NCBI GenBank assembly: GCA_001184205.1
Contig: LBMP01000001.1
Span: 1,144,001-1,208,000 of the forward strand
Source of the DNA: Desulfocarbo indianensis
GTDB taxonomy: Bacteria; Desulfobacterota; Desulfarculia; Desulfarculales; Desulfarculaceae
Reading direction: 5' to 3'
Length of the DNA: 64,000 nucleotides
This document shows, in pieces, positions 1 through 8,460 of the stretch; position 1 is the stretch's first letter, and each line of letters starts with the position of its first letter. The position numbers and the translations under genes are program-made. The notes under the pieces were generated by a model that saw only the letters and a list, made by a program, of their open reading frames with translations, was not told the DNA's origin and searched no databases.

Positions 1-365
1 AACCCATGGCTCTGCGCTTAAAGGTGCGGGGTTTTTTCTATGAAGGCGATCCCATAACGCTTTTACCCAAGGGGATAAGCCAACTGCACAAGGGCCATTT
101 ATGGGTTCCCCGCGAAGTGCTGGAAAAATGTTTGATGGAAGAGACGGACGAGGAAGCGCTCTATGCCAAGAGCAACAACAGCCTCACCATGCGGCAGGAA
201 GAAGTATTGCGATTGATATTGGAAGGTTATCGCAACACGGACATAGCCGATATCTTGCAGGTGAGCACCAATACCGTAAAGGCGCACCTGTATCAAGCCT
301 ATAAGAAAATCAACGCCAATTCCAGATGGCAAGCAGCCAAATGGGCTGAGTCCAACCTCATATAG
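1..365 (+). CDS. LuxR-family response regulator, C-terminal part (5' end outside window)
   Basis: The reading frame is open to the left edge. The first residues (VRGFFYEGDPITLLPKGI) look like the end of a receiver domain and linker rather than a true N-terminus, so the Met at position 6 is probably internal. The C-terminal ~60 residues form a LuxR/NarL helix-turn-helix: LTMRQEEVLRLILEGY, then NTDIADIL and STNTVKAHLYQAYKKIN. The GFFYE and LWVPREVLEKCL stretches resemble CsgD-like regulators. It should bind DNA as a transcription factor. The target is not visible. It is not evidently part of the flagellar cluster, which begins about 5.4 kb further on. Confidence 0.75.
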   Translation, partial: PMALRLKVRGFFYEGDPITLLPKGISQLHKGHLWVPREVLEKCLMEETDEEALYAKSNNSLTMRQEEVLRLILEGYRNTDIADILQVSTNTVKAHLYQAYKKINANSRWQAAKWAESNLI

Positions 366-411
366 CTGACGCGAATTGGCTGGCATAACATCGAAAAACG
401 GAGGCTGGTTT

Positions 412-891
412 ATGGAAAGGCGGCAACTGAAAGTATCCTTTATAAGCTTGGCTATGTTTCTAACTTTATTGCTGGGAACCCTGTCCACGGCCTCGCGGAC
501 AATGGCCGAAGAGGTAATCATATTCCCACCGCAAGACATCGGCGAGATAAGCCTCCCCTGCCTGGGCATGTCCACGGTATCCGACACGGTGTATTTCGAG
601 GGCGACCGCTGGTTGCAGGTATGCACCGACGGTTCCCAGCTTAACGGTTTTATCCTGAATTACGGCGATGGAAGCTATAGCCAATTATTCAGCCTGGAAG
701 CGGATGAAGGCTTCTATTTCCGGGAGCCCAGGGCCGCGGTAATGTCGGCCGGCGGCATAGTGGTGCTCTGGAATCAGACCACAGACGCGTACCAGATCAG
801 CGCTGATTCGCCGATTTACATGATCCTTTTGGACTATGACGGCAACCAGATCGAGCCGCGCCGCGCCATCCTGGCCGAGGGCCAAAAATAA
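412..891 (+). CDS. Small exported protein of unknown function
   Basis: A 159-residue protein. I chose the ATG at 412 over the one at 376 because GGAGG lies at 401-405. The N-terminus is a clear Sec signal peptide: basic MERRQLK, a hydrophobic stretch (FISLAMFLTLLLGTL), and a likely cleavage after a TMA motif near residue 31. The mature part is acidic with short beta-like stretches such as FILNYGDGSYSQLF and GGIVVLWNQTTDAYQI, perhaps one or two propeller-like blades. I do not recognise a family. It follows the LuxR-type gene by 46 bases on the same strand and could be cotranscribed with it. It is convergent with rsmE. Confidence 0.6.
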   Translation: MERRQLKVSFISLAMFLTLLLGTLSTASRTMAEEVIIFPPQDIGEISLPCLGMSTVSDTVYFEGDRWLQVCTDGSQLNGFILNYGDGSYSQLFSLEADEGFYFREPRAAVMSAGGIVVLWNQTTDAYQISADSPIYMILLDYDGNQIEPRRAILAEGQK

Positions 892-1021
892 GGCCATGCC
901 CCACGCCCGACGGCCCAAGCCTGGCCAGGCGATTGACCCAGGCGCGGCGCTGGCGGGATTCGGGGAAGTATTGGCCACCAATAACTGGCCACGGGCGGCG
1001 GCAAGGGGGCGCTCTCCGTGT

Positions 1022-1750
1022 TTACCCGAAGCGCACCACCGCCGCCCCGGCCAGCGACGCGGTCTCGGCCCGCAGGATGGCGCCGGCCAGGCCGCAGGCC
1101 AGCCAGCCGCGGCTGACCGCCAACTCCACCTCTTGCGGCGCGAAACCGCCCTCCGGCCCGATCAGAAGCCAAACCTCCGATAGATTCTGGCGCGGACCCA
1201 AGGCCTGGGCCAGGCTGGGGCCCTGGGAGGCCTCCTCGTAAAGCAAAAGCTTCAAGGCTTCCTCCGGGGGCTGCTCCAGCAATTCGGCCAGGTCCCTGGG
1301 CTCGTGCCATTGGGGCGGCCAGGCCGCGCCGCATTGCTTGAGGGCTTGGCGGGAAAGCCGCCGCCAGCGTTCCCGGCGCGCGGCCGGGTCTTTCAGCCTG
1401 GGCACCGAGCGGCTGCTCACAAAGGGCCGCACCTCGTCCACCATGAGTTCGCAGAGCTTCACGGCCAAGAGCTCCATGGCCTGATTCTTGGCCAGGCCGG
1501 GGCAGATCACCAGGCGGGGAGTAGGGCGGGGCGGGGCGGCCAGGCTCAGCACCCGGCATTTGCCCGAGCGCTTGCCCAGCGCGGTTATCTGCGCCGTGGC
1601 GATCAAGCCGGCTCCGTCCAGGAGCCGCACCTCCGCGCCCGCTTGCAGGCGCAGCACCTTGAGGGCGTGGGCCGCCTCCTCCGGGCTCAGCTCCACTTCC
1701 GCGCCCAGGCTGAGCGCGCCGGGTTCCGCCAGGAAACGCCGCAGGCTCAC
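1022..1750 (-). CDS. rsmE: 16S rRNA (uracil(1498)-N(3))-methyltransferase RsmE
   Basis: A SPOUT-fold methyltransferase that modifies U1498 of 16S rRNA with SAM. The signature motifs are present near the C-terminus: LLIGPEGGF and the knot motif ILRAETA. The N-terminal PUA-like part includes HALKVLRLQAG. The likely start is the GTG at 1750, which overlaps the prmA stop codon (GTGA) and gives 242 residues, typical for the family. An upstream Met at 1774 would lie inside prmA. The prmA-rsmE pairing with overlapping ends is common in bacteria and indicates translational coupling. Confidence 0.92.
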   Translation of the reverse strand: MSLRRFLAEPGALSLGAEVELSPEEAAHALKVLRLQAGAEVRLLDGAGLIATAQITALGKRSGKCRVLSLAAPPRPTPRLVICPGLAKNQAMELLAVKLCELMVDEVRPFVSSRSVPRLKDPAARRERWRRLSRQALKQCGAAWPPQWHEPRDLAELLEQPPEEALKLLLYEEASQGPSLAQALGPRQNLSEVWLLIGPEGGFAPQEVELAVSRGWLACGLAGAILRAETASLAGAAVVRFG

Positions 1751-2655
1751 CGGGCCATCACCAGGGAGCACCATTCGCCCAGGGAGTCGCGCTCCACAAA
1801 GCCCAAGCCCTCATTTTCCAGGGCCTGGCGCACGCCCTGGTCCTGGCCCTGCATCATGCCGGAGGCCACCAGCTCGCCCAGGGGCTCCAGGCGCCGGGCC
1901 AGGGGGCGGGCCAGGCTGATCAGATCCAGGGCGGTGAGGTTGGCCAGGATGAGGGGGAAGCTTTCCCCCACCTCCTCGAATTTCCGGGAGCTTATCTCCA
2001 GACGGCCGGCGAGCCGGTTGAGCTCGGCGTTGTGGCGGGCGGCCTCCAGGGCCAGGGGGTCCAAATCCAGGGCCAGGGCCGAGGCCGCGCCCAGCTTCAG
2101 GGCGGCCAGGGCCAGGATGCCGGTGCCGCAGCCCAAATCCAGGAGCCGGGCGGGCACGCGGTCCTTGCGGCGCATGCGGGCCAGGCGTTTGAGGCAGAGC
2201 ATGGTGCTGGCGTGATGGCCGGTGCCAAAGGCCTGGCCGGGGTCGATGAGCACCACCTGGTAGTCCGGCCCCGCCTCCATGGGCTCCCAGGGCGGGGCCA
2301 CCCAGAGGCCGGGGGCCATTTCCTGGGGATGGAAATGGCGTTTCCAGTTTTCGCTCCAGTCCTGGTCCGGCAGGGGAGTGAATTCCAGGCGCACCGCGCC
2401 GGGTTCGGCGGCTTGCAGCTTGAGCCGCTGCACCATCTCCTCCACGTCCCGCTTTTGCTCGGCCGAGCCGGGGCCGTCGTCCAAAAAGGCCTTGACCAGA
2501 TGGTCCTGTTCCGGGTCCGGGCCCTCGCTGGTTTCCACCCCCCGGCCGGTGAGCCGCACCAGGAAATCAGCCGCCGCCTCGGCCTGGGCGGCCGGGGCCC
2601 AAAGGCTCACCTCGATCCAGCCGGGGCGTTTAGGGCCGTGGGAAGTCTCATGCAT
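1747..2655 (-). CDS. prmA: Ribosomal protein L11 methyltransferase PrmA
   Basis: A SAM-dependent methyltransferase that trimethylates ribosomal protein L11. The 302 residues match family length. Visible motifs are the SAM-binding LLDLGCGTGILALAA, the preceding DPGQAFGTGHHASTMLCL characteristic of PrmA, LALDLDPLALEAARHN and the catalytic-region ILANLTALDL. The N-terminal domain, which recognises L11, is less conserved. It is first in a two-gene minus-strand operon with rsmE and is divergent from larB. A 6-bp inverted repeat (GGGCAC/GTGCCC, 2703-2719) lies in the shared upstream region. Confidence 0.93.
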   Translation of the reverse strand: MHETSHGPKRPGWIEVSLWAPAAQAEAAADFLVRLTGRGVETSEGPDPEQDHLVKAFLDDGPGSAEQKRDVEEMVQRLKLQAAEPGAVRLEFTPLPDQDWSENWKRHFHPQEMAPGLWVAPPWEPMEAGPDYQVVLIDPGQAFGTGHHASTMLCLKRLARMRRKDRVPARLLDLGCGTGILALAALKLGAASALALDLDPLALEAARHNAELNRLAGRLEISSRKFEEVGESFPLILANLTALDLISLARPLARRLEPLGELVASGMMQGQDQGVRQALENEGLGFVERDSLGEWCSLVMAR

Positions 2656-2775
2656 TTATTTGCAGCCTCGCGGAGAGCGCTATAAAATCCAAGACATTGC
2701 CAGGGCACGCCATGTGCCCGGGGCCGTAACCAAACTATAGGGGATGAACCCCGGAAGGGACAAGGCCAATAAACC

Positions 2776-3528
<753 letters not shown>

Positions 3529-3530
3529 GC

Positions 3531-3980
3531 GTGCGGGCGGTGGCGCAGAGAGTGGCCCGGGCCAGGGTGGAGGTGGACGGCCAGGTGACCGGGGCCATCG
3601 GACCGGGGCTTCTGGTGCTTCTGGGCGTGAGCCGGGAGGACGGGCCCCAACAGGCCGCCTGGCTGGCCGGCAAGCTGGCGGCCCTGCGCGTATTTCCCGA
3701 TGAAGACGGCAAGCTGAACCTCTCGGTCAAGGACGTGGGGGGCGCGGTGCTGGTGGTGAGCCAGTTCACCCTGTGGGGCGATTGCCGAAAAGGGACGCGG
3801 CCCTCTTATTCCCGCGCCGCCGGCGGCGAGGAGGCCGAGCCCCTGTACCAGGCCTTTTGCCGGGAGTTGCGCGACCGGGGGCTGGAGGTGGCCACCGGCC
3901 GTTTCGGGGCCATGATGGAGGTGCATCTGGTGAACCAGGGCCCGGTGACGCTTCTCTTGGATACGGAAAAGATGTTCTGA
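3531..3980 (+). CDS. dtd: D-aminoacyl-tRNA deacylase Dtd
   Basis: Removes D-amino acids and glycine mischarged on tRNA. The 149-residue length is canonical. The two active-site motifs are visible: SQFTLWGDCRKGTRPS, which includes the SQxxL motif, and the cross-subunit NQGPVT motif in MMEVHLVNQGPVTLLLD near the C-terminus. The N-terminus MRAVAQRVARARVEVDG is typical. It starts at GTG 3531, only two bases after the larB stop, so the two are probably cotranscribed. Confidence 0.94.
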   Translation: MRAVAQRVARARVEVDGQVTGAIGPGLLVLLGVSREDGPQQAAWLAGKLAALRVFPDEDGKLNLSVKDVGGAVLVVSQFTLWGDCRKGTRPSYSRAAGGEEAEPLYQAFCRELRDRGLEVATGRFGAMMEVHLVNQGPVTLLLDTEKMF

Positions 3981-4054
3981 CCAGCCAGCCCGATCAAGGG
4001 GGCATGCCGGCGGCGGCGCTCTTGCGGCCGGCTCCCAGCGAAAGGAGCCTCTAA

Positions 4055-4918
4055 ATGAAGCCTGCCATGAGAACCTTGCTGAACTTGGCGGCGGTTTTTC
4101 TGCTGCTGGCCTGGGCCGCGCCGGCCACGGCGGAGTTCGCCGATTACCAGGGCTCCAAGGTCTATTACCAGGTCATGGGCCAGGGCGAGCCCGCCCTGGT
4201 GCTGATTCACGGCTGGGCTTGCGATCACACCATCTGGCGCTTAAACGCGCCGGGCCTGGCCAGGAAGCACAAACTGGTGCTGGTGGACATGCCGGGCCAC
4301 GGCCAAAGCGACAAGCCCAGGGTGGCTTACACCTTTGACTTCCTGGCGGGCGGGGTGGAATCCGCCATAAAGGCCTCGGGCGTGAAAAAGCCGGTGTTGG
4401 CCGGGCACAGCCTGGGCGCCACCATCGGCCGCCGGGTGATCGTTCGCCAACCCGGCGCGGTGGCGGGCTTGATCTCGGTGGACGGCGCTTTTGTCGACGT
4501 ACCCCAGGACGCCGAGGCCAGGGCCGCCTGGGAGAAACAATCGGCCGAGCGCCTGGCCGGCTTTGAGAAGAATTTCCGCACCGCCATGCAGCCCTTTGTG
4601 GAATCCATGCTGGGGCCGGCCCCCAAACCGGAGCTGAGAAACATAGTCCTGGCCATGACGCTATCCGCCGATGCCCGGGTGGCCATAAGCGAAGGCCGAG
4701 CCATGAGCGATCCGCATAATTGGCGGCTGGAGCCGATTGAAACGCCGACCCTTGCCATGTATGTGGCCAGCCAGTTCGCGCCGCCCGGATTCGTGGAGCA
4801 TCTGAAAAAGCTGTTCCCCAACCTGGTGTGCCGGCGCTGGGAAAAGGTGGGGCATTTCTTCATGATGGAGCAGCCGGACAAATTCAACGCCCAGGTGGAG
4901 GAATTCTTGGCGAAATAG
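4055..4918 (+). CDS. Exported alpha/beta hydrolase
   Basis: A 287-residue alpha/beta-hydrolase with an N-terminal signal peptide (basic MKPAMR, hydrophobic LLNLAAVFLLLAWAA, cleavage near ATA-EFA). Family features are LVLIHGWACDHTIW (oxyanion-hole HG), VLVDMPGHGQSDKP, the nucleophile elbow AGHSLGA (Ser), and a late His in KVGHFFMMEQP. The catalytic triad looks intact, so an esterase or lipase-like activity in the periplasm is expected. The substrate cannot be read from the sequence. The start is supported by AAAGGAG at 4041-4047. It is an isolated gene between dtd and a DUF1285-like gene. Confidence 0.82.
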   Translation: MKPAMRTLLNLAAVFLLLAWAAPATAEFADYQGSKVYYQVMGQGEPALVLIHGWACDHTIWRLNAPGLARKHKLVLVDMPGHGQSDKPRVAYTFDFLAGGVESAIKASGVKKPVLAGHSLGATIGRRVIVRQPGAVAGLISVDGAFVDVPQDAEARAAWEKQSAERLAGFEKNFRTAMQPFVESMLGPAPKPELRNIVLAMTLSADARVAISEGRAMSDPHNWRLEPIETPTLAMYVASQFAPPGFVEHLKKLFPNLVCRRWEKVGHFFMMEQPDKFNAQVEEFLAK

Positions 4919-5010
4919 GGAGAAATTATCAGAGGGCCGGCCCGACCGGGGGCAGGCCTGAGGGGACCCTGCCGCAAACATTTTTATCTAAAGCGAAAAG
5001 GTTCAGCAGC

Positions 5011-5505
5011 ATGACCGAAGCGGATTTGAAAAAGTACATGCCCGAGGGTTGGCAAGGCAAGTATCCGCCCTGCCAGATACAAGTGGACGCGGAAGGCCAG
5101 TTGAGCCACCAGGGAGCCCCCATGGTGCATCCCAGGATTCTGGCCGAGGTGTTCGCCTCGGTGAGTCTGGAGGATGGCCATTATGTGCTGAAGATGGACG
5201 GCAAGACCTGCGAGCTGGAGGTGGAGGACACTTTTTTCACGGTGCGCCGGGCGGATTTGGCCGGCGAGGCCCTGCTGGTGGTCCTGAACGACGACAGCCA
5301 GGAGAAAATCGACCCGGCCGGGGTGTGGCTGGGCGACAACGAAATGTTTTACTGCCGGGTGAAAGACGGCCGTTTCCCGGCCCGTTTTTCCCGGCCGGCC
5401 TATTACCAACTGGCCCAATATCTCGAGCCCAAGGGCGAGCGTTATGTCTTGCGGGTGGCGGGCCGGGAATACCCCTTGGCCAAGGGCGAGCCGGAAAAAG
5501 CTTAA
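5011..5505 (+). CDS. DUF1285-like protein
   Basis: A 164-residue protein with the pattern seen in DUF1285 members: a substrate-like start (PPCQIQVDAEGQLSHQGAPM), the central block EVFASVSLEDGHYVLKMDGK, then ELEVEDTFFTVRRA, and a C-terminal FSRPAYYQLAQYLE. No signal peptide is visible, so it should be cytoplasmic. The function of the family is not settled. The ATG at 5011 was chosen because the frame upstream (to 4828) overlaps the preceding hydrolase and has an atypical composition. AAAAGG lies nine bases upstream of the ATG. Not obviously linked to the flagellar genes that follow. Confidence 0.65.
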   Translation: MTEADLKKYMPEGWQGKYPPCQIQVDAEGQLSHQGAPMVHPRILAEVFASVSLEDGHYVLKMDGKTCELEVEDTFFTVRRADLAGEALLVVLNDDSQEKIDPAGVWLGDNEMFYCRVKDGRFPARFSRPAYYQLAQYLEPKGERYVLRVAGREYPLAKGEPEKA

Positions 5506-5530
5506 TGCCCTTGTGAAAGACGGCCGATAA
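5503..5530 (+). promoter_or_regulatory. Possible sigma-28 (FliA) promoter
   Basis: A perfect FliA -10 element GCCGATAA lies at 5523-5530. Twelve bases upstream, TAATGCCC at 5503-5510 matches four of eight consensus -35 bases (TAAAGTTT). The 12-base spacer equals that of the flgM promoter in this window. It overlaps the stop codon of the DUF1285-like gene and would give fliK a leader of about 270 bases. The weak -35 keeps confidence low. Confidence 0.3.
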
Positions 5531-5748
5531 GGTATTCAAAGGCCTCCCTAGCTTCCCGCCAACCTCCCACCACCGGCCCGCGGCCGCTGCACAGCGCCGC
5601 GGGTCCACCTTGGGCGGCCCAGACCGGCAAAAACTGCATCCGCGGCGGCGCGGCCGAAAGGTAAAACCTTCCTTTTTCTCCCCTTATCGGAAAGCCTTCA
5701 AAAATGTAACTAGCTGTTATGGCAAGCCAAGTTGTCCGGCGGCCCTCG
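5531..5748. other. Intergenic region before the flagellar cluster
   Basis: No convincing gene in this stretch. It holds a strong imperfect hairpin at 5577-5603 (CCCGCGGCCGCTG against CAGCGCCGCGGG, one bulged base, two-base loop) with no T-run after it, so it is not a standard intrinsic terminator. If the FliA-like promoter at 5503-5530 is used, the hairpin would lie in the leader of the fliK transcript. Confidence 0.4.
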
Positions 5749-5766
5749 CTGGCATCAGCCTTGCTT
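5749..5766 (+). promoter_or_regulatory. Sigma-54 promoter for fliK-flgD-flgE
   Basis: CTGGCATCAGCCTTGCTT has the GG and GC dinucleotides exactly ten bases apart, as sigma-54 requires, and matches TGGCA and TTGCT of the consensus. Transcription should begin near 5776, about 30 bases before the fliK ATG. It places the hook-length and hook genes in the RpoN-dependent flagellar tier. Confidence 0.75.
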
Positions 5767-5805
5767 ATGCCTTGGCCAGCGGAATATATGCTCAGGGAGG
5801 AGCGA

Positions 5806-7524
5806 ATGAAGGCCGTAGCCATGGATTGGGATGCCGCTAGTCAACCCAACCTCGCCATAAAGCAGAATAAAACCAGCGCCGCCGCCGGCCTGTTCGCCGA
5901 GCTGTTCGCCCATTTCAGCCAGCAAAGCCTGACCCAGCCCGCGGCCGTGGCCAGCGCGCAGTCCAGCGGGAGCGGGAGTTTGCTTGCGGCCCAGTCCACC
6001 ACGTCCCAGAGCCAGGATCAGACCAACAGCCCCATCCAGAGCCTCAAAGCCAGTCTGGAGGAGACCGGCCAACCCCTGGAGCGGTTCCAGGTGGCGGCCG
6101 AGGACCGGGATAAGCTGAAGAACGTCCTGGTCATGTCCGGCTACAGCCAGGAAGACGCCCAGGAAATGATCCAGCGGGCCTCCCAGGACGATGGAACCGT
6201 GAACCTGGGCGCGCTCTTCGGGGTCATGCCGCAGTACGAGGCCGACCAGGGGCCGGTGTTCCTTTTGAATGCTGAAGACAAGACTCTCCTGGCCCAGTTG
6301 CTCAAGGACCTGGGGCTGCCCGACAACGAGGTGCGCAGCTATCTGGATTCCCTGGCCAAGCAAGGCGACAACCTGATCGTCAGCGGCCTGCCCCAAATGA
6401 TGGCGCGGGCCCTGGAATTGCAGCAGGTCAGGGACGGCGCCACCGAGGTGGACCAGGACAAGCTGCGCGACCTGCTGGCGCGCATCGGCCTCAGCTCGCA
6501 GGAAATCAACACCCTGTTGAACAAGTCCCTGGACGGGCAGGGCCGCCTCAACCCGGAGGCCTGCCTGGCGCTTCTGGAAAAAGCCGCCGCCAGCCAGGAT
6601 CAGCGCGTCAAGACATCCTTGCAGGAACTGGCGCAAAAAATCCAGGTGAACGACGGGACCAACGGCCAGGCCTCGGACGCCGAGCGCCTCAAGACCCAGG
6701 TCATGCAGTTCCTGCAAAAGACGGAGGTGCAGGCCAATCCCGAGGCAAAGCAGGAATTCGCCCAGACGCTCAAGGATTTCATGCAGGCCGACGCCGCCAG
6801 CAAGACGACCGATCTGACCTCCGAGGAGACGGCCCGGCTGGTGAAGGAGCAGAGCGGCCTGGCCACGGCCCGCTCCGGCGACCAGGGCAAGTCCGAGGGT
6901 CAGGCCCAGGATCAAAGCCAGCAGCAGAGCCAGGCCCAGGCCGGCGAGGCCGGGTTCAAGGCCCTGGCGGCCCAGAGCGCCAAGTCCTCCAGCCAGGGCG
7001 GGCAGAATTTCACGGAAACCCTCAACGCCTCATCGGCCGCCGACGGCCGCCTGGCCCAGGCGGGGAAGGCCGCCGCCGCCCAGAGAACCCTGCCCACCTA
7101 TGTGGTGCGCCAGGTGAGCGAGCAGATCGCCCAGATGGCCAAGAGCAGCCAGAACCAATTGCGCCTGGCCCTGAAGCCCCAGGAGTTGGGTGAGTTGACC
7201 ATCAAGCTCTCCATCAAGGAGGGCGCGTTGAAGGCCACCCTGGTGGCGGAAAGTTCCTCCGCCAAGCAGACCCTGGAGGCGGGGATCAACGAGCTGAAGC
7301 AGCAGTTGGCCCAGCAGGGCTTGAAGGTCGAGCGCCTGGAAGTGGTGATGAGCCCGGACGCCGAACGCCGCGAGGCCAAAAGCGGCGAACAGGACTCCAG
7401 CGGGCAAGGGGGCGACGGCTCCGAGAGCGGCGGCTCCGGGGGGAGCCAGTCCGAAGACGAGGAAATAAGCGTATCCGCGCCCGGCTTGGCTTCGCTGAGC
7501 GGGCGGGTCAATGTTTTCGCCTAA
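5806..7524 (+). CDS. fliK: Flagellar hook-length control protein FliK
   Basis: FliK is secreted by the flagellar export apparatus, measures hook length and switches export specificity through FlhB. The 572-residue protein has the expected layout: a long low-complexity Gln/Ala/Ser-rich N-terminal and central part, then the globular Flg_hook domain near residues 430-515 with LRLALKPQELGELTIKLSI and LKQQLAQQGLKVERLEVVM. The tail is acidic and Gly/Ser-rich. The ATG at 5806 follows GGGAGG at 5795-5800; upstream Met codons lie before or at the sigma-54 transcription start and are unlikely. It is the first gene of the fliK-flgD-flgE unit. Confidence 0.88.
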   Translation: MKAVAMDWDAASQPNLAIKQNKTSAAAGLFAELFAHFSQQSLTQPAAVASAQSSGSGSLLAAQSTTSQSQDQTNSPIQSLKASLEETGQPLERFQVAAEDRDKLKNVLVMSGYSQEDAQEMIQRASQDDGTVNLGALFGVMPQYEADQGPVFLLNAEDKTLLAQLLKDLGLPDNEVRSYLDSLAKQGDNLIVSGLPQMMARALELQQVRDGATEVDQDKLRDLLARIGLSSQEINTLLNKSLDGQGRLNPEACLALLEKAAASQDQRVKTSLQELAQKIQVNDGTNGQASDAERLKTQVMQFLQKTEVQANPEAKQEFAQTLKDFMQADAASKTTDLTSEETARLVKEQSGLATARSGDQGKSEGQAQDQSQQQSQAQAGEAGFKALAAQSAKSSSQGGQNFTETLNASSAADGRLAQAGKAAAAQRTLPTYVVRQVSEQIAQMAKSSQNQLRLALKPQELGELTIKLSIKEGALKATLVAESSSAKQTLEAGINELKQQLAQQGLKVERLEVVMSPDAERREAKSGEQDSSGQGGDGSESGGSGGSQSEDEEISVSAPGLASLSGRVNVFA

Positions 7525-7539
7525 CAGGAGGCGTGAGCG

Positions 7540-8388
7540 GTGATATCCAGCATTTACCAAAGCACTGCCACCGAGAGCACGACGAGCAGCAGTTCGTCCA
7601 CCGATGCCTACAGCAGCGCCATGGGCTTGGACGCCTTTCTCACCATGTTCATGGCCCAGGTGACCAATCAGAACCCCCTGGACCCCATGGACAACACCGA
7701 ATTCACCGCGCAGTTGGCCACTTTTTCCAGCCTGGAGCAGCTCACCAAGATCGCCGACTCCATGGACGCCATGAACGACCTCACCAGCGCGGTGGAGCAG
7801 GGCAACATCGTCAACTACATCGGCCGCGGCGTCACCCTGGCCGGCGACGTGCTGCCCATAGCCCAAGGCTACGTGGGCCGGGTGGGCTACACCCTGGCGG
7901 AGGCCGCCGACGTGTTGGCGGTGATCACCGACGAGGACGGCAACACGGTGGCCCAGGTCTCGTTGGGATACCAAGAGGCGGGGAGCCAATACTTCCAATG
8001 GGACGCCAAGAACACCGCCGATGAAGTGGTGGGCGACGGCGCCTATCAGGTGACCTTATTGGCCACCGACAGCCAGGGCAACGCGGTGGAGGTGAGCGAC
8101 CAGACCGTCAACAGCCTGGTGACCGGGTATCAGAAGGGCTCCGACGGCGAGAACTACCTGCTCCTGGGCGACGTGGCCCTGCCCTTGAGCGAGGTGCTGG
8201 CCGTCTACTACATACCCTCCGCTTCCACCACCGGCGACGGGGAGGAGACCGAGTCGCAGACCTACGCCTCCTCCAGCGAGGAGAGTACCACCGCCGCCAG
8301 CCAGGCCACCGGCGAAGAGGAGAGCGGCGTCCTTGAAGTGTTGAAAAGCGTTCTGTCCGTGGGCGGTTTGGCCGCCGCCCTCTTGTAG
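7540..8388 (+). CDS. flgD: Flagellar hook assembly (scaffold) protein FlgD
   Basis: FlgD caps the growing hook and lets FlgE subunits polymerise. The conserved N-terminal block is clear: FLTMFMAQVTNQNPLDPMDNTEFTAQLATFSSLEQL, followed by the central tudor/FnIII-like region (residues ~90-190, with YFQWDAKNTADEVVGDGAY resembling the FLgD W-D-G motif). The C-terminal ~60 residues are Ser/Thr/Glu-rich and look like an extension. The GTG at 7540 follows AGGAGG. It lies between fliK and flgE, the usual order. Confidence 0.93.
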   Translation: MISSIYQSTATESTTSSSSSTDAYSSAMGLDAFLTMFMAQVTNQNPLDPMDNTEFTAQLATFSSLEQLTKIADSMDAMNDLTSAVEQGNIVNYIGRGVTLAGDVLPIAQGYVGRVGYTLAEAADVLAVITDEDGNTVAQVSLGYQEAGSQYFQWDAKNTADEVVGDGAYQVTLLATDSQGNAVEVSDQTVNSLVTGYQKGSDGENYLLLGDVALPLSEVLAVYYIPSASTTGDGEETESQTYASSSEESTTAASQATGEEESGVLEVLKSVLSVGGLAAALL

Positions 8389-8460
8389 GCCAAGCAAGCA
8401 TTAATCGCCGGGCCAGCCAAAGATGAGCCCGGCGGGAGAAAAATAAAAGGAGAAGCCGCC

